From Polytrichum commune (Eukaryota > Streptophyta > Polytrichopsida > Polytrichales > Polytrichaceae), in NCBI GenBank assembly GCA_950295325.1, contig OX485806.1, forward strand, positions 29,204,001-29,264,000: DNA of 60,000 bases, written 5' to 3'. Position numbers and translations under genes: made by a program. Every line of letters starts with the position of its first letter. The stretch's first letter is position 1. Positions 34,057 to 45,263 of this stretch are shown here, piece after piece. The notes below the pieces were generated by a model. The model had not been told where the DNA came from. It did not search any database and worked only from the letters and a program-made list of their open reading frames with translations.

Positions 34057-37000
34057 TGTCCCACAGATAATTCTCGTGTTTCAAATATAGTGTGATTGTT
34101 ATTGTAAATTAACTTATAATCAGATCATGCTCTATTTATTTCAAAAAGTATATAGAATTATATTGTCTGAACCATGTCTAGGTCCTAATCTATATTAGGG
34201 AATTAACATGTGTTCATAAACACATGTATATTGTGATTACTAAACCTTAATCAGTGAAAATTTGATTTAAAACCAACAATCAGGAACAACGTAAGCTTTC
34301 TGGAAAGATCATAACTCAACATTCATATTCTACAGACTATCAGTTTATGTCCACTCATTTTCATTCCTCTTCATATATTAACCCGTAAAGGTCAAAACAA
34401 AATCTTTCAAAATTGTCTAAAACATCACAGTCCAATCGTGTACCTCTTATGGTGTATTTGACTGTGCAGATGACATCTTTATAAAGTTAGAATTGTTCAC
34501 ACAAAATTTCAGCCATTCATGTGTTCAAAATCACAAGATTATAACGTGATTGTGTATGCAAATGTGGTTGACCAAAGGTGATTGTCCGGACATAAAAATG
34601 TCATGCTCAGTCTCTAGGGGTGACTCAAGTAGGACACCTAAAATTCCAACCAGTCATCGATCAACCCCATGAGGCAAAGCACAACATACGTATTATAAGG
34701 TTTAGGGTGCTAAAAGCAACACCCCACCCAAAAGCAACACCTATAAACGCCCTCCCAATTGCCAACACTCTACTACCTTGAACTGTTCCGCATGGAAAAG
34801 GAGTGCTTGGGCCCATGGAGTGATGGGTTTAGGTGTCATTAGTGGTGCCATCTCATACCGGCCTCCACTACCTTCATGGAGGGTAGGTAACGGGCTCCAC
34901 TCTATCTCGGATTGGTTCAAGTTGTTGGGTGCAAAAGATTTCATGTTATGGGCACCTCCTTCATGAATATTGTTGTGTAGTCTCTCTAAAGTTGAAGTAT
35001 CTTATCAGCTGATTGTGAACATGGGAGGTCCATAATGTCACTTTTATGAGGTTGTTGGTGGCTAAACCACCCTAAAATTTGTCTTCATATATTTGCAATT
35101 TTGGATAAACACATGTGTACCTTAAACGGTGGATGATGTACTACCCATAAAATGTAGCAACAATAGGTTGATTCATCTCAAAGAACTTCATGTAACAACA
35201 TGTGGCAACCCCCCCCCCCAATAGTAATTATTTTGCATCAAACCATTTGACAATACTCTATGTAATGGGGTTGATTTCATGTGCATTAAAGTCTAAAGGA
35301 GATGGGGTCTCAATATACAACCATATAAACAATTTAAACATGCTTCATTAAGTTAAAAAATCATATTTACATATTTATGGGTTCGAAACCTTAATTTGAA
35401 CATCATCTCATGTCTAGGATAAAATAGAAATATACTCATACTTGACATTGATATTCAAAATGTAATGTATGTATTTTCATCCAAGGACACCCAAGCTATG
35501 TATTTGAGCTTCAATCTTAAATAACATCAAGGTATACATTCAACCAATTCAAAAAATGCACTTGAAGGAATTTTCAAATTTTAGATACGGTATTTTTTGG
35601 ACATAATTAGCTTATTAAAATGGAAATATGTAGTTCAAAGACTTGTTTTTGTGCATAGAGAGCCTGGTTTGGGCGTCTTGACGTTTAAGGATTAAGCTTG
35701 AATCTAGCTTATTTACGCTAAAGTTACTAGGTAGTCTAGGTTGTCTAGGGCTACTTATTTAGGCAAAAAACTACCATACCTAGGTCTTAAGAATGTCATG
35801 CATAACACCATTAAGCTCATCCACCTAGACAAGGAATAAAAAATCCATTGCAACAAGAACAATAGCCAATTACATATTATGCATAATGCATTAGACTTGA
35901 ATATAACTTGAATGAGTTTACCTAGAATTCTACTACCCTCAACATGTTGCCCATTTAGGAAAAATTAGTACACTAAAATTTATAGAAATACAACTTCAAG
36001 CAATAGAATAGTGTGCAACTCTAGTTACATTTGAATCTTCAACCACTCATAGGGTTCTCATTCTTGTACTTCTAATCATGAATAAGGTTTCAATTGAGAG
36101 CTATTGAGATTGTGAATCAAAGGAGCCTAATCCAACTTTCTAGGTCGAAGAATTGAGGGAGAAAACATCACAAATTGACATAAAACAAATTATTTTTAAA
36201 TGGTCAAGGTGCCCAAATGGCTATTAATTGGGAGGCAATCTTTGTGTTAATGGAAGGAGCCCTTGAAGTTCTAGAACTTGAAGCCAAAAACATGAGTCCT
36301 TATGAAATGAAAGGACTCCTTTCTATTTAGTCCTTAGTGGTGCACCTTATCATGGTTAGAGTGCAATATTTACCATAATCAGTGTAGCATATTGGATCTT
36401 GACAATGTTATGTCAAATGAACCACTTGTCGACTAGAAAGCAACACATTGCACACTATTTTAATTCCAATTAAAATATTATAACCTAAAATGTCGACTTA
36501 TCATATTCATTAATGTGGGTTGATAAGATATTTGCACCATGCATTATTATCCCAACATTTTAGTGTGAAAATGAACTCAACAATGTGGCCCACAATATTT
36601 ACCATAATTAGTGTAGAATACTTGTGTCTTGACAATTTTATGCGGGACCATAGTGGTAACGATACTCATTAACCGATGATCATCATGGTGATGTTCATAC
36701 ATCTGTAAAGAGAGAGGGGATTATCGCATACGAGCGTACCTCAAAATCCTACAACATAATGCCTTGAAATAGTATGTAGCCCATAAGGTACTTATTTTGT
36801 TGATTTGACACCATAATTAGATTTGAAGACCTTAAATTAGTATAGTCCAAGTCATTTGAAATGTACCAGTCACAAACCTATAGGGTCAAGTTTTATGTAC
36901 TAGATATTAAATCCGCTAATTTTTTTTTCCTATAAGTTGGAGCAAGGCATTCTTGAGCTACCCACCGAGTCATGGGCACAATGAGATAGGCACATGACGA

Positions 37001-37208
37001 GAAATCATGCTACAACCCATAGCAAGGCGACACAATGCGATATTAAAAGTAGCACTTGGCATAGCACAAGGGCCACTTGCTACAGTCTATATTTGTTGTG
37101 CTCGTGTCCAATGAAGACACGACACATCAATGGGATCCAAGATGGTGAGCACTAAGTTGGATAATTGAGAGGTGCGCTCAATTCAATATCTCCCACACAT
37201 GTAGTACA
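34057..37208. other. Long gene-free stretch
   Basis: More than 3 kb without a supportable gene. The antisense pair of frames at 34741-34966 has no recognisable content. A poly-C of 11 lies at 35209-35219. Around 36365-36650 a phrase 'atttaccataatcagtgtag' is repeated with changes about 225 bp apart. Confidence 0.5.
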
Positions 37209-37210
37209 GT

Positions 37211-37429
37211 GATTACCCCATTTACTGCGTGTTGCTATTTGGAATAACGCAATGCAATAACGTCTTCTTACTCATGAGTTCCACTTTCTACTAATGAAAG
37301 TTCAATAGGTTGTTTGGACATTATATAGTAGAACATTATTGACTTTGCTTTGGGAAAATATTACAACCTTATTAAATAGTTATAGCACTGCGCATTTCCA
37401 AATAGTTACACACACTAATTTGGATAATC
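37211..37429. mobile_element. MITE family E, copy 1 (219 bp)
   Basis: Inverted ends of about 45 bp: GATTACCCCATTTACTGCGT at the left and, reversed, GATTATCCAAATTAGTGTGT at the right. They continue into CTATTTGGAA and GCGCAGTGC/CGCAATGC. A related copy in opposite orientation is at 59219-59427. Confidence 0.65.
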
Positions 37430-38105
37430 AGTGTAGTGATCCTACACTCGGTTGCAGTTTAGAAACGATACGACTCTCGTGATATAACAAAAGCCCCACC
37501 ATGATGCTCAATGACCCATGTCCCTGCAGGCAGGCATTAATTAATACTTCAATCTCCTTTCCACCTTCCTGGTTGCTGTGTCTGAATCAGGGACGCACAT
37601 TCGCTCACACCACCAGTATGTTAATTTCCCGATTTCAATATTGCTCACCACCATCTTTCTGCTTTTCAAAGTTCACCATGAAGTGCCGCTTAGTGCTCGG
37701 GCTTGATGATGAAATCTTTGGATATTAAGCTAACAATTTCCCCAAAATGCTCATGTGACTGCCGGGTCAAAGGGTGTGAGCCCCACCTACGGTAACTGGC
37801 ACCCCAAATTTTGTTAAGTTTATGCCTGGGCCTTGAATATTTCCATAAAGTGGTGACATCTAAAAATACTATGTGACTCACTCCACTTTGGGCTCTAGGA
37901 ACACCTGGCAACCCCTGGGTGCAAAAAAGCAAGGATTTTGGGGCTCATCAAATGGGTTTTTAAGTTAAGAGTCCTGAGGAGGCAGTGTCAAGGCTTTAAA
38001 GAGTCCGTTATCTGGTCCGGCTGATCAATTTAATGCGGGGTTTGCTCTCTCGCTCTGTCTGTTGCATCTTTGATCACCAGCACCTTCAAGTCTTCCCAGT
38101 TGAGT
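37430..38105. other. Upstream region of the alveolin-like gene
   Basis: No coding sequence is supported. A pyrimidine-rich CTCTCTCGCTCTGTCTGTTG at about 38045-38064 may lie close to a transcription start. Confidence 0.35.
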
Positions 38106-38109
38106 ACCA

Positions 38110-38545
38110 CTATTCTTGCATGTAGAGGGGTAGTAACTTCACTCCAAGTTTCCAGTTGTGCAATTTAGACCTTCCAATTTGGTGTGCACATCAAGTTTGC
38201 ATGTAGAGATGGATGCATTACTACTACTTTGTTGTGCAAATGTTACCCCACTTTTTCGCATGTGGGGATACAAATGTTACTGCTTTGTTGTGCAACTCTT
38301 TCTTCATGTAGGGATGCAAATTTGTAACTAGTTTGTTGTGCGTAGGCATGTGTATATGTCTATTAATTGCTTGGATGGTAGAGGTACTGGAAGTTAGAGA
38401 GAGTCTGAAGAAATGTTCTTTGTGTATTGGAAATGTTTTGTTTTGTGATTCTTCTAGTGATGATCACCCAGCCTCAACTTTTCCCCAGTGAGTATTCTTG
38501 GATGTAGGGATACATTTACTACTTTGTTGTGCATAGCTAGGCATT
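38110..38545. repeat. Degenerate tandem repeats upstream of the alveolin-like gene
   Basis: Four to five units share GCATGTAGGGATGCA-like followed by TTACTACTTTGTTGTGCA (TTTGTTGTGC near 38228, 38284, 38326 and 38523). They lie in the presumed 5' leader or promoter. Confidence 0.55.
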
Positions 38546-39890
38546 CATCATGTCTAGTGTTGCAGGGTAGACTTACACTGGAAGTTATGAGAGTCTTGAC
38601 GCATTTCGCGAGCCTGTGACATATGTCAATTTCTACTGCTCTGAGAAATTGAAACTGTTACTGTTGGTGCGTAGTTTTGTCTCACGTTTTGGAGTTCTTG
38701 GTCGTAATTGAGGTTTTGTAATCAAGGAGCCAGTTTGATCACTTGGCTGCATGCAACCCTCATATATAATCGTCTATCCATAGTACCTTCAGATGTACGT
38801 TTGAAGGTATATTGACATGAATCCAGTGATGAGGGTTTCGGATCGAGTAGAGGTTGCAGAATTGTGACCCAGCATAGAGATGGTTCATTCATCCAGTGCT
38901 CGCTTGCCGCAAGTTCCAAGTCCTTGATCCCGGACGTCCTGCTAGTATTTGCTCTCGCAATTTTAATTGTCGTAGTTACAGTAATGGTTGGTACAGACAA
39001 CAACAAGTCTTGAATTGGTCTTCTGATTCCTGCATAAACGGGCACTAACTTGAACTTTCCAACCATGCCTGGATCTTTCGATTACTTAAAGAGAGACTTA
39101 CTTATTACGAATTCATACTCCGATGACGGTGGTTAACCTACCTACCTTCTCTACTTCAGACTTGTTGGTATTGCTCCTCAGAATCAATCAGGTACTCGGT
39201 CAACTGTTGATTAAGTCAGATAATATCTCTTCTCAATAAACAATGAATTATTGATTCAGGCCAGGGGCCGCCACCTGATGACCCTTTATATTATGTCAAC
39301 TCTGTCATGGAGTCATCACTAATTCCGAGAGTAGGGAGAGAACTTAACTCAGAAGAAGTAACCAAACAAGTGACACGTCTGCATGTGAAACCCAATCACG
39401 GAAAGGAATCTTACAGACTCAGTAACGGGCCAATCACTGCCACTGCTGACCCCAATTTTTAAGTTTCTTGATCGAAGTCCCCACTGTAACTTAGATCATC
39501 GTCCCCCAAGACAGTGCCCCCCCCCCCCAAAACCGATTTCTTATTTTCTGAACACAATTGAAACACTTTTATGTCATTGGGAAACAAAAACAACTACCTG
39601 AAGTAGAGACCGGGCCAACTCTCTTGGATGCAACCACACATGCTTACTAGGTGTCTTGTACATTAGAATCATCTCCTCTAATTTGCTCTGTTCTCTGTCA
39701 TGTGTCGAAAATTCCACAGCAAAACTCCTATTAACAGCTATGTATCGTCATCCCTGTTGTATCGTGTTTTTTTTCCAGTTCTCAACAGATTCGGAGGCAT
39801 AAATTGAGCACTCAATTGATTGTTGCCACTTCTCAATTGATCCAACAACAGCAGATTGGTTTGTTCAGTGCGAGCATTTAATCTGAGGAG
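38546..39890. other. Presumed 5' leader/promoter region, unresolved
   Basis: A minus-strand frame of 114 codons (39066-38722) has no recognisable motif and is probably not a gene. A poly-C of 12 lies at 39517-39528. The sequence just before the start codon (CAACAACAGCAG..., 39845 on) looks like a plant 5' leader. Confidence 0.35.
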
Positions 39891-42800
39891 ATGGCTACAG
39901 CGGAGCGTGCTGCGGTTGGAGCCGAGGTAGCTCGGTTGGAAGGGAGGGGCCCCGTAGGCCAAACAGCCGAGGCTGCCAAGAATGCTGCAACCGGGAGAGA
40001 CGGACTCGGTGTGGGATCAGGCGTGGGAGCTCCAGGCACAGCTAGGGGCGACTCGATTGTGGGTGGACCAGCAGTCGGATCGGGAGTCCCCGGAACTTTG
40101 GGCACGGGAGTGGAGAGCAGGGGATTCCCAGGCCACCACCGCCGGAGTAGTTCAGCGGGATCGGGGCTAATGGAGCGAACAGAGGAGGAATTGGCGAGGT
40201 TGCGCAACCGGACACAGATCACTCACGAGGGCGAGGCCTACTGCCCCAACCCCAACCTCCGAGACCTGGTAAGTGTTGACAGTCGATCCCCCACTGGTCA
40301 AGGACCTACTTCGATCAATCTTCGGACATGATATTATAATTCTACATTTGTTGATGATCCTTTCTAAATCTGCTAGTTAACGCCTTAAAACACTCTGCCG
40401 CATTTGTGTATGTGTGCGCGTGTGGTTATTGGGGGGCTTCAATTGTCGGGAAATCCGTCATTTGAGAGGCACGGAGCACATTACAGGGACCAGTGCAAAT
40501 CTGGCGTCGGGTGGTAATTATAAGCAAGGGAAAGCCTGACCCGCATGCCAATCTACCCCTGTACATACTATCGAGTCAGCCCTCGAACCATGAGGGTAGA
40601 GTTTTAGTGAAAATTGAAAGCATGCTAATACACTCGCCGATGATGTAATGAGTCCTTAACGATAGTCCTTCATTTAATGAGTCCTTGATGATAGTATCCA
40701 ATCTCTTGAAAGTAGCGACTTGTCACAAAAGCCTTGAAGTACGTCACCTCTATCCATTATCTTGGATGATGGTAGATAGTGTCACTAGTGAAATTGGTAC
40801 ATCTACCACTATCCAAGGTTTTGGGGACATAGACTGTGATGAACTTCATGATGATCGATGTGTACTATCTCACATCAAGTTTCAGATGTGGATGGTGCAT
40901 GTCGATTCCTTGTTGAAAGATCAAAGTGTTGTGGAAAGTCGATTGGCACTTTGAAAGTGAAAATTAACCGATCTAGGTAGGAGGAGCTTAGCACGGGGGC
41001 CTACTGATCATCATGTCTATGATTCTCAAAATCTGGGATTATGTTAGACGTGCCACTTTCATCAGTGGACCCATCTACATTTCTCAAAGATACTGAATAG
41101 GACCCGTGTGGAGTTATGAATGAAGAGACATGATGGAAGTAAGGGTGTTGTGGGTTCGATGGGGGCGAAGTTTTTGCTGACCTAATCTTGCAATCCAAAC
41201 GTGGATAAAAATATGCAGCCGAAGGAATTCGAGACCAGGGTCCAAATCATCCAACGGTACCCTGAGATGCGAACCGTGGAGAAAACCGACTGGGTAAAGG
41301 AAATTCACCACGAAGAACGCACCATCATGGTGCCCAAGACCAGAGTCATCATGGACGAGATTGAACACATTGACCGTATACCTGTGGTCCGACAAGTGGC
41401 CAAGATAAGAATCGAAATCGTGCACAGGTAAACCCTTACTTTTGAAACATCGAAATTTAGGTTTGTGCATTATTTTTGCACTGCATCACTCGAGACCTAA
41501 TATAAGAATTCGATGGTCATTCGGAACTTACCACATTCACGACAGAGCTTGGAGGATACAATTGCCTGGTCATGTTTGTAGACGGACATGTCATGCCTAT
41601 GTCCTTGGAGTTTGTTATCAAGGTACCATCTTGGACTAATTATTACTACGTACTGGGACCGGGCTATGGTGATGATGTAGGTAGGATGTAATTATTGTGC
41701 ACAATTTGTTTTGTAATATAGTATTATTGATTTGCAGGGTGATCACGGAGGAGCGTGAGGTGACCGACATGGTGCCCGTGGTTGAGTACATGGACGTGCC
41801 GAGGATTGAGCAGGTTCCACGTGTTATCATAGAGGAGGTGGAAGAGGTGATCAGAGTCCCAGTCGTGAGAGAGGTGCCAGTCACCCGTATGGTCGAAATC
41901 CCCACCGGAAAGTACGTCAAATTTTTATTTTATTTTCACACATTATCATCCTCTCCATTTTCATTCATTTCTTGTCACCATATAGTTCTCTCTTTTTTTA
42001 GTTTCAGAAGAATTTGTTTTTTGGCCTCACCGCTGGCTATTCGACCTGTATTCTCCGGGCCAGTCACAGGGACCCTAAAGTTCATCTCCTCCATCCCAAT
42101 ATCTGAAATAGGAATAGATGTACCACTTTCACCAGAACTGCCATCTACACACTACCTTCAGGGCCCGTGTGGCATCTTCTATACACGCGTGTGATGTTCT
42201 CTGAAAGTAGACATTTGTGCCAAATTTTGATGATTCCCACAGTCCGAACCAGTCAGGTACACATCAAGGATATTGACAGTATTGGGACGAATCTGACATT
42301 TCATGAAATTGGGACAGATTGTTAGCTACTGCAGTCTGAATGATTGAACCAGTAGGTTAGATTGGAGATATGTTGAGGATGAAGGATGATTCTGGTATTT
42401 GATGAGATTGTGACAATATGTGGACTTCTGCAGTTCAAATCAATCAAAATGTTAAATTGGTGATAGTCGAGGATGATAGGATCGTGACGAATCTGACATT
42501 TGATGATTATTGCCAAATTGCTACCTTCTGCAGTCCGAACCAACTAGTAGGTTAAGTTGGAGAGATGTCGAGGACGGTAGGATCGTCATGATTCTGGCAT
42601 TTGATGAAATTGTGACAAATTGTTGAATTGCTACAGTCCAAATCAATCAGCAGCTCAAATTGGCGCTAAGTCAAGGACAATAGGATCATAGTGATTCTAA
42701 TATTTCATGATGAACAAATTCTGATGATGATATTGTTGTTATTGTTGTTGTTGTGTTTTCTTTTTGCGCAGCTACTGCGAGGCACCTGCGGGCGAATTCA

Positions 42801-43030
42801 TAAACCCCGGCCACTTCAACCTGCTCGGGAGGGGCCACCACAAGACGGGACTCTTCAACCGGTCCAAGAGCTCATCATCCTCGTCCTCATCAGACAACGA
42901 AGTTGCGACGCCGGCCGAGCTCGACACATCCATCACCCACGTGCACCATCACCCTGACGGAACTTCGACCGTGAGCCCCACGGGGTCGGCCAAGAGGAAG
43001 AGCTTGTTGCAGAGGATCATCCACCATTAA
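39891..43030 (+). CDS. Alveolin/epiplastin-like Val-Pro repeat protein, 4 exons (about 339 aa)
   Basis: Exons: 39891-40268, 41219-41427, 41738-41911, 42772-43030. All junctions are GT-AG, phases 0, 2, 2 fit, total 1020 nt. The start ATGGCT has a good plant context. Residues 1-90 are Ala/Gly-rich and probably disordered; 91-126 are charged. Residues 127-254 form repeats of alternating charged and Val/Ile/Pro residues (VEKTDWVKEIHHEERTIMVP, RIPVVRQVAKIRIEIVHR, MVPVVEYMDVPRIEQVP, IRVPVVREVPVTRMVEIP), the style of alveolins, epiplastins and articulins, which build membrane skeletons in protists. Residues 255-339 hold a Ser run and a basic tail ending KSLLQRIIHH. No signal peptide or membrane span. 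Exons are GC-rich against AT-rich introns. The repeat style is visible; cytoskeletal function is inferred. Confidence 0.8.
41031..41111 (+). repeat. Intronic repeat block shared by introns 1 and 3 of the alveolin-like gene (copy 1)
   Basis: The segment from ATCTGGGATTATGTTAGACG through TGCCACTTTCATCAG and CCATCTACA to GACCCGTGTGG is repeated, with changes, at 42101-42172. Confidence 0.6.
42101..42172 (+). repeat. Intronic repeat block (copy 2)
   Basis: ATCTGAAATAGGAATAGATG, TACCACTTTCACCAG, CCATCTACA, GGCCCGTGTGG: same order as 41031-41111. Confidence 0.6.
42200..42720 (+). repeat. Tandem repeat (unit about 100 bp, about 5 copies) in intron 3 of the alveolin-like gene
   Basis: The core phrase CAGTCCGAACCA (or CAGTCCAAATCA) recurs at about 42239, 42332, 42430, 42531 and 42633. 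Between the cores lie GAGGATNNTAGGATCGTGA and CTGACATTTGATGA variants. Several units contain CTGCAG, which could act as cryptic acceptors. Confidence 0.8.
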
Positions 43031-43342
43031 GAAATTCCCAATACCTATAATTTCTCCTTGAAGTAATTTGAACCCCATTCAGCAGTTAGTACTCATGTCA
43101 CCACCATGACTGTAATCTTCTTCATATTCGACGGCCCAGTGAAATTGATCAAGTTGTGACAGCGAGTTTTTATCTTTGGAAGCATAATTTGAACTAGACT
43201 TGAGTGAGCCAATTTAGATGGATCGTTGCTTACAGCTAATTAATACTCCTGAAGGCAGTTAATCCTCCATGTATATTTTATGATTGCACATTGGATCGCT
43301 GCCATTGTCCCGATTCTTGTATTCTGTCACGTTGAGATCAGT

Positions 43343-43348
43343 AATAAA
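43343..43348 (+). promoter_or_regulatory. Possible polyadenylation signal (AATAAA)
   Basis: AATAAA about 315 bp after the stop codon of the alveolin-like gene. Plant signals are loose, so this is only a candidate. Confidence 0.35.
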
Positions 43349-43349
43349 G

Positions 43350-44705
43350 TCTGTCTGACATCATGATTTTTCCATCAACTTCTTCCTCTCCAACACAGAC
43401 ACTGAAATAAATGTTAGGAGATGCGACTTGTAATTGAGTGTAAGCAGTAGTACCAAGTAATGCAAGTGGCTTTTTTTTAAGAGTAATTGTGGACTCTCTA
43501 GGTTCATTCTTGCCTTCGTAATGAACTTTGTCATAATTTTGTAGTGTAGTTGGAGGGCATGATTGTATGCTTAACATAAGCATACCAAGCCTCATGCTCT
43601 TTTGCTCATTCTCAATAACAAAGATGTCATGTTCCATGGGGGACCTTGGCGTGACACTAAGACTGAAGTCACGGTTGCTTTTGAGAATCATGATATGTTT
43701 GTTCTTGGCTCTTGGTTGAATTATTCTCTAGCTTAGGGTATGTCGGAGGGGAGCTTAGCAATGTTATGAAATCCAAAGATTCACAAATAAATATACACTT
43801 AATAAGAGAATATGATCTATCTCCTTTCACCTAAGAGAAGGTTTCTTTAAAATGGATGAAAATTGGTCTAGGTCTAGATCGATGGTGACTTGTGATGTTT
43901 CACATCATTGAGATCTTGAAGAGTGGGATCTTGTGAACAAGGTTTTCACTTTCCATCCATTCTAATTTCTACCAACTTAAAACATTAATTTTCTCCGCAG
44001 AATTTTCCTTCCACATTAATATCCCACCCACACTAATTACATGCCAAGAACATATGCAATTCTTAGAAGGTGCAACACGCCTTGCTAACATCCCCTCTAA
44101 GTAGGTAGGTTTTATGCTTTATGAAAACTTGAGGTCAATCTATATTAGAGTTAGAATCCAACAAACTTGGGGTCCAAAACACCTCTTCATGGATTTTACT
44201 TCCAGACTTATGATTGACGATTGGTTTCTCAAATGAAGAGGATGCCACATCAGCAAAACTTCATCCTTTTGTACTTTGGACTTGGACCCTAGTACTCAAC
44301 TCCTTGCGTCCAAAATATTTCTCTCGACCTGTTGAATTGCTTCAATTCAAAATTTCCATGCCCTTAGACGATTTGCAAATTTTAATTTTTAAATTGCCAA
44401 TCCTACATATTTAAATAAAAATATATGGCTCACATTTCAAGTATCCCAGTTAGTTGGCCACAACCTTCATGTTGGCTAACATATCAGTTCACTCAAAACA
44501 ACTAAAGTAAGTCATGTAATGGAGACAACCCTCCTCTGAAAGCTCAATAAAACATGGTCAATGTAAGCCTAGGAGAGCGATCTCACATTCACATTGGTGA
44601 ACAAAACACCGATGTTTGTTTCATTATATCAATTGTATTTTGTACCAATGTATTGCAAGTAGTAGCACCCAAGTAGCGTCTCCACACCTCACATGCTTAT
44701 TAAAA
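43350..44705. other. Gene-free stretch downstream of the alveolin-like gene
   Basis: A minus-strand frame at 43691-43338 (117 codons) has no recognised motif. Otherwise AT-rich unique-looking sequence. Confidence 0.45.
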
Positions 44706-44707
44706 TA

Positions 44708-45055
44708 CTACACTAAATATGATATTTAGTGTCATATGGTATTTAACTTTTCAGATGACACTACTTACAAATAAGTGAACGAATATTGTCATAAATGATG
44801 GATGAGTTCATCCATCGGCCAAAACCCTACCTTCTCTTGTCATCAACTTATGATGAAATATTGTCATGGATGGAAAAACACTTGGTAAGTGACAGTAAGT
44901 GCAACACTGCAAATCTACAATCCCCCCAAAAAACTACAAGGAATGACAAATAATGTTGGGTTGACATTTAGTGTTGGTGACACTATACCACGTTTACAAT
45001 TAGTATTGAGCAAGACAATTAGAATTGGTGACACTAAATATCATATTTAGTGTAG
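44708..45055. mobile_element. MITE family C, copy 2 (348 bp)
   Basis: CTACACTAAATATGATATTT at the left and its inverted copy at the right. The interior includes 'tagtgttggtgacactat', as in copy 1. TA flanks the left end and TT the right. Confidence 0.75.
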
Positions 45056-45105
45056 TTCTAAGCGTTGTTATAAGAATGCTTCAAAGACTTCAAGGCTTAG
45101 TCTGA

Positions 45106-45263
45106 GGGGCTGATCACACCAGCCACTTCTGGTGCACCATCCATCAGCATCAAGGGGTGTAATAGTGTGGAAAGTGGTGGGCCAACACCTATTTCCGAAC
45201 ATAATCCCCAACAATTTCACGGCTGGAATTGGACGGAAAGTTTGGTGTGTTCAAGGGCATGAG
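45106..45263 (+). repeat. Dispersed repeat family I, copy 3
   Basis: GGGGCTGATCACACCAGCCA, GGAAAGTGGTGGGCCAAC, CATAATCCCCAACAATTTCA, GTTTGGTGTGTTCAAGGGC, colinear with the copies at 9541 and 31486. It lies 50 bp after a family C element. Confidence 0.78.

Noticed and set aside
35383-35394. GGGTTCGAAACC, like a tRNA T-arm
   Set aside because: The upstream 60-70 bp do not form an acceptor, D or anticodon arm; it is a chance match.
38722-39066. 114-codon minus-strand frame upstream of the alveolin-like gene
   Set aside because: No recognisable motif and located in a presumed leader/promoter; not enough to call a gene.
39878-40222. Minus-strand Pro/Ser-rich frame
   Set aside because: Antisense shadow of exon 1 of the alveolin-like gene in GC-rich sequence.
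40685-40954. 89-codon frame inside intron 1 of the alveolin-like gene
   Set aside because: Lies within the intron, is low-similarity, and including it would break the good exon 1 to exon 2 phase match.
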